In this document: in pieces, positions 63,906 through 64,000 of the stretch | Layout of the letters: every line of letters begins with the position of its first letter | Numbering within the stretch: position 1 is the first letter of the stretch | Assembly: GCF_029392315.1 (NCBI RefSeq) | Contig: NZ_CP113939.1 | Coordinates: 1,798,001 to 1,862,000, forward strand | Origin: Bifidobacterium sp. ESL0690 | GTDB lineage: Bacteria > Actinomycetota > Actinomycetes > Actinomycetales > Bifidobacteriaceae | Reading direction: 5' to 3' | DNA length: 64,000 nucleotides | Made by a program: the position numbers and the translations under genes | The notes under the pieces: model-generated | The model's database searches: none | What the model saw: the letters and a program-made list of their open reading frames with translations, nothing else | What the model was told of the DNA's origin: nothing

Positions 63906-64000
63906 ACCTATTCACCTTTCCTTGTATTTTCCCATATCCATGCCCGTGTGAATCCCCGGACAAGTTTGCGACGGCTCAGTTCTGCATCTGCCATAGCTGA

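Overview
The window looks like a chromosome segment from Bifidobacteriaceae (Bifidobacterium or a close relative). Support for this: a fairly GC-rich genome; a dcw-like end cluster ftsZ-sepF-yggT-divIVA-lspA-rluD-dnaE; a PriA-type HisA; a very long HrpA helicase; L-lactate dehydrogenase; and a dimeric-type glycyl-tRNA synthetase. Species was not determined. Almost all genes are on the minus strand.

Layout. (1) 0.2-12 kb: a cation diffusion facilitator, an AEC-type organic acid permease next to L-lactate dehydrogenase, HflX, a small methyltransferase, HrpA and a secreted lysozyme-like protein. (2) 12-21 kb: glutamine synthetase, beta-phosphoglucomutase, then a histidine operon read hisD-hisC-hisB-(acidic unknown)-hisH-priA, with a GNAT gene broken by an in-frame stop between hisD and hisC. 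(3) 21-30 kb: dnaE, rluD, lspA, two adjacent DivIVA-domain genes, yggT, sepF, ftsZ. (4) 30.3-35.3 kb: an AT-rich island of about 4.8 kb lying between ftsZ and dusB. It is bounded by two 128-bp copies of the dusB 3' end that differ at 2 positions. It carries an ABC-three-component (ABC-3C) defence-type operon whose effector gene has been split by an IS1249-like element with an 8-bp target duplication. No recombinase is visible in the island. (5) 35-45 kb: dusB, two long hairpin repeats, glyS, a thiamine-binding protein, a LacI-type regulator, uppS, recO, a membrane alpha/beta hydrolase and a protein with four DivIVA-like motifs.

(6) 45-64 kb: the accessory part, all on the minus strand and densely packed. 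It starts on the right with a DUF4176 protein and an EsaB/YukD-like ubiquitin-fold protein and ends on the left with an FHA-domain protein, all typical companions of Firmicutes-type (T7SSb) type VII secretion. Between them lie about twenty genes and gene fragments belonging to a few paralogous families that I do not recognise by name: A (two membrane segments plus a YcxB-like domain), B (two membrane segments, conserved 'AENxxYMR' motif), C (soluble, 'EQLYTLI' motif, possibly EspG-like), and D/E (four- and eight-span membrane proteins). Genes are joined by ATGA, GTGA, TGATG and even CTGA stop-start overlaps. Three times the order A then C then a third gene occurs. Broken copies, a poly-G frameshift, internal deletions and swapped leaders show that the array is evolving by recombination. 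By analogy with staphylococcal T7SS immunity arrays I infer an immunity or accessory repertoire for type VII effectors; no WXG100/LXG substrate or secretion ATPase is inside the window.

No tRNA, rRNA or CRISPR array was seen. Family names rest on motifs read by eye; no database search was possible.
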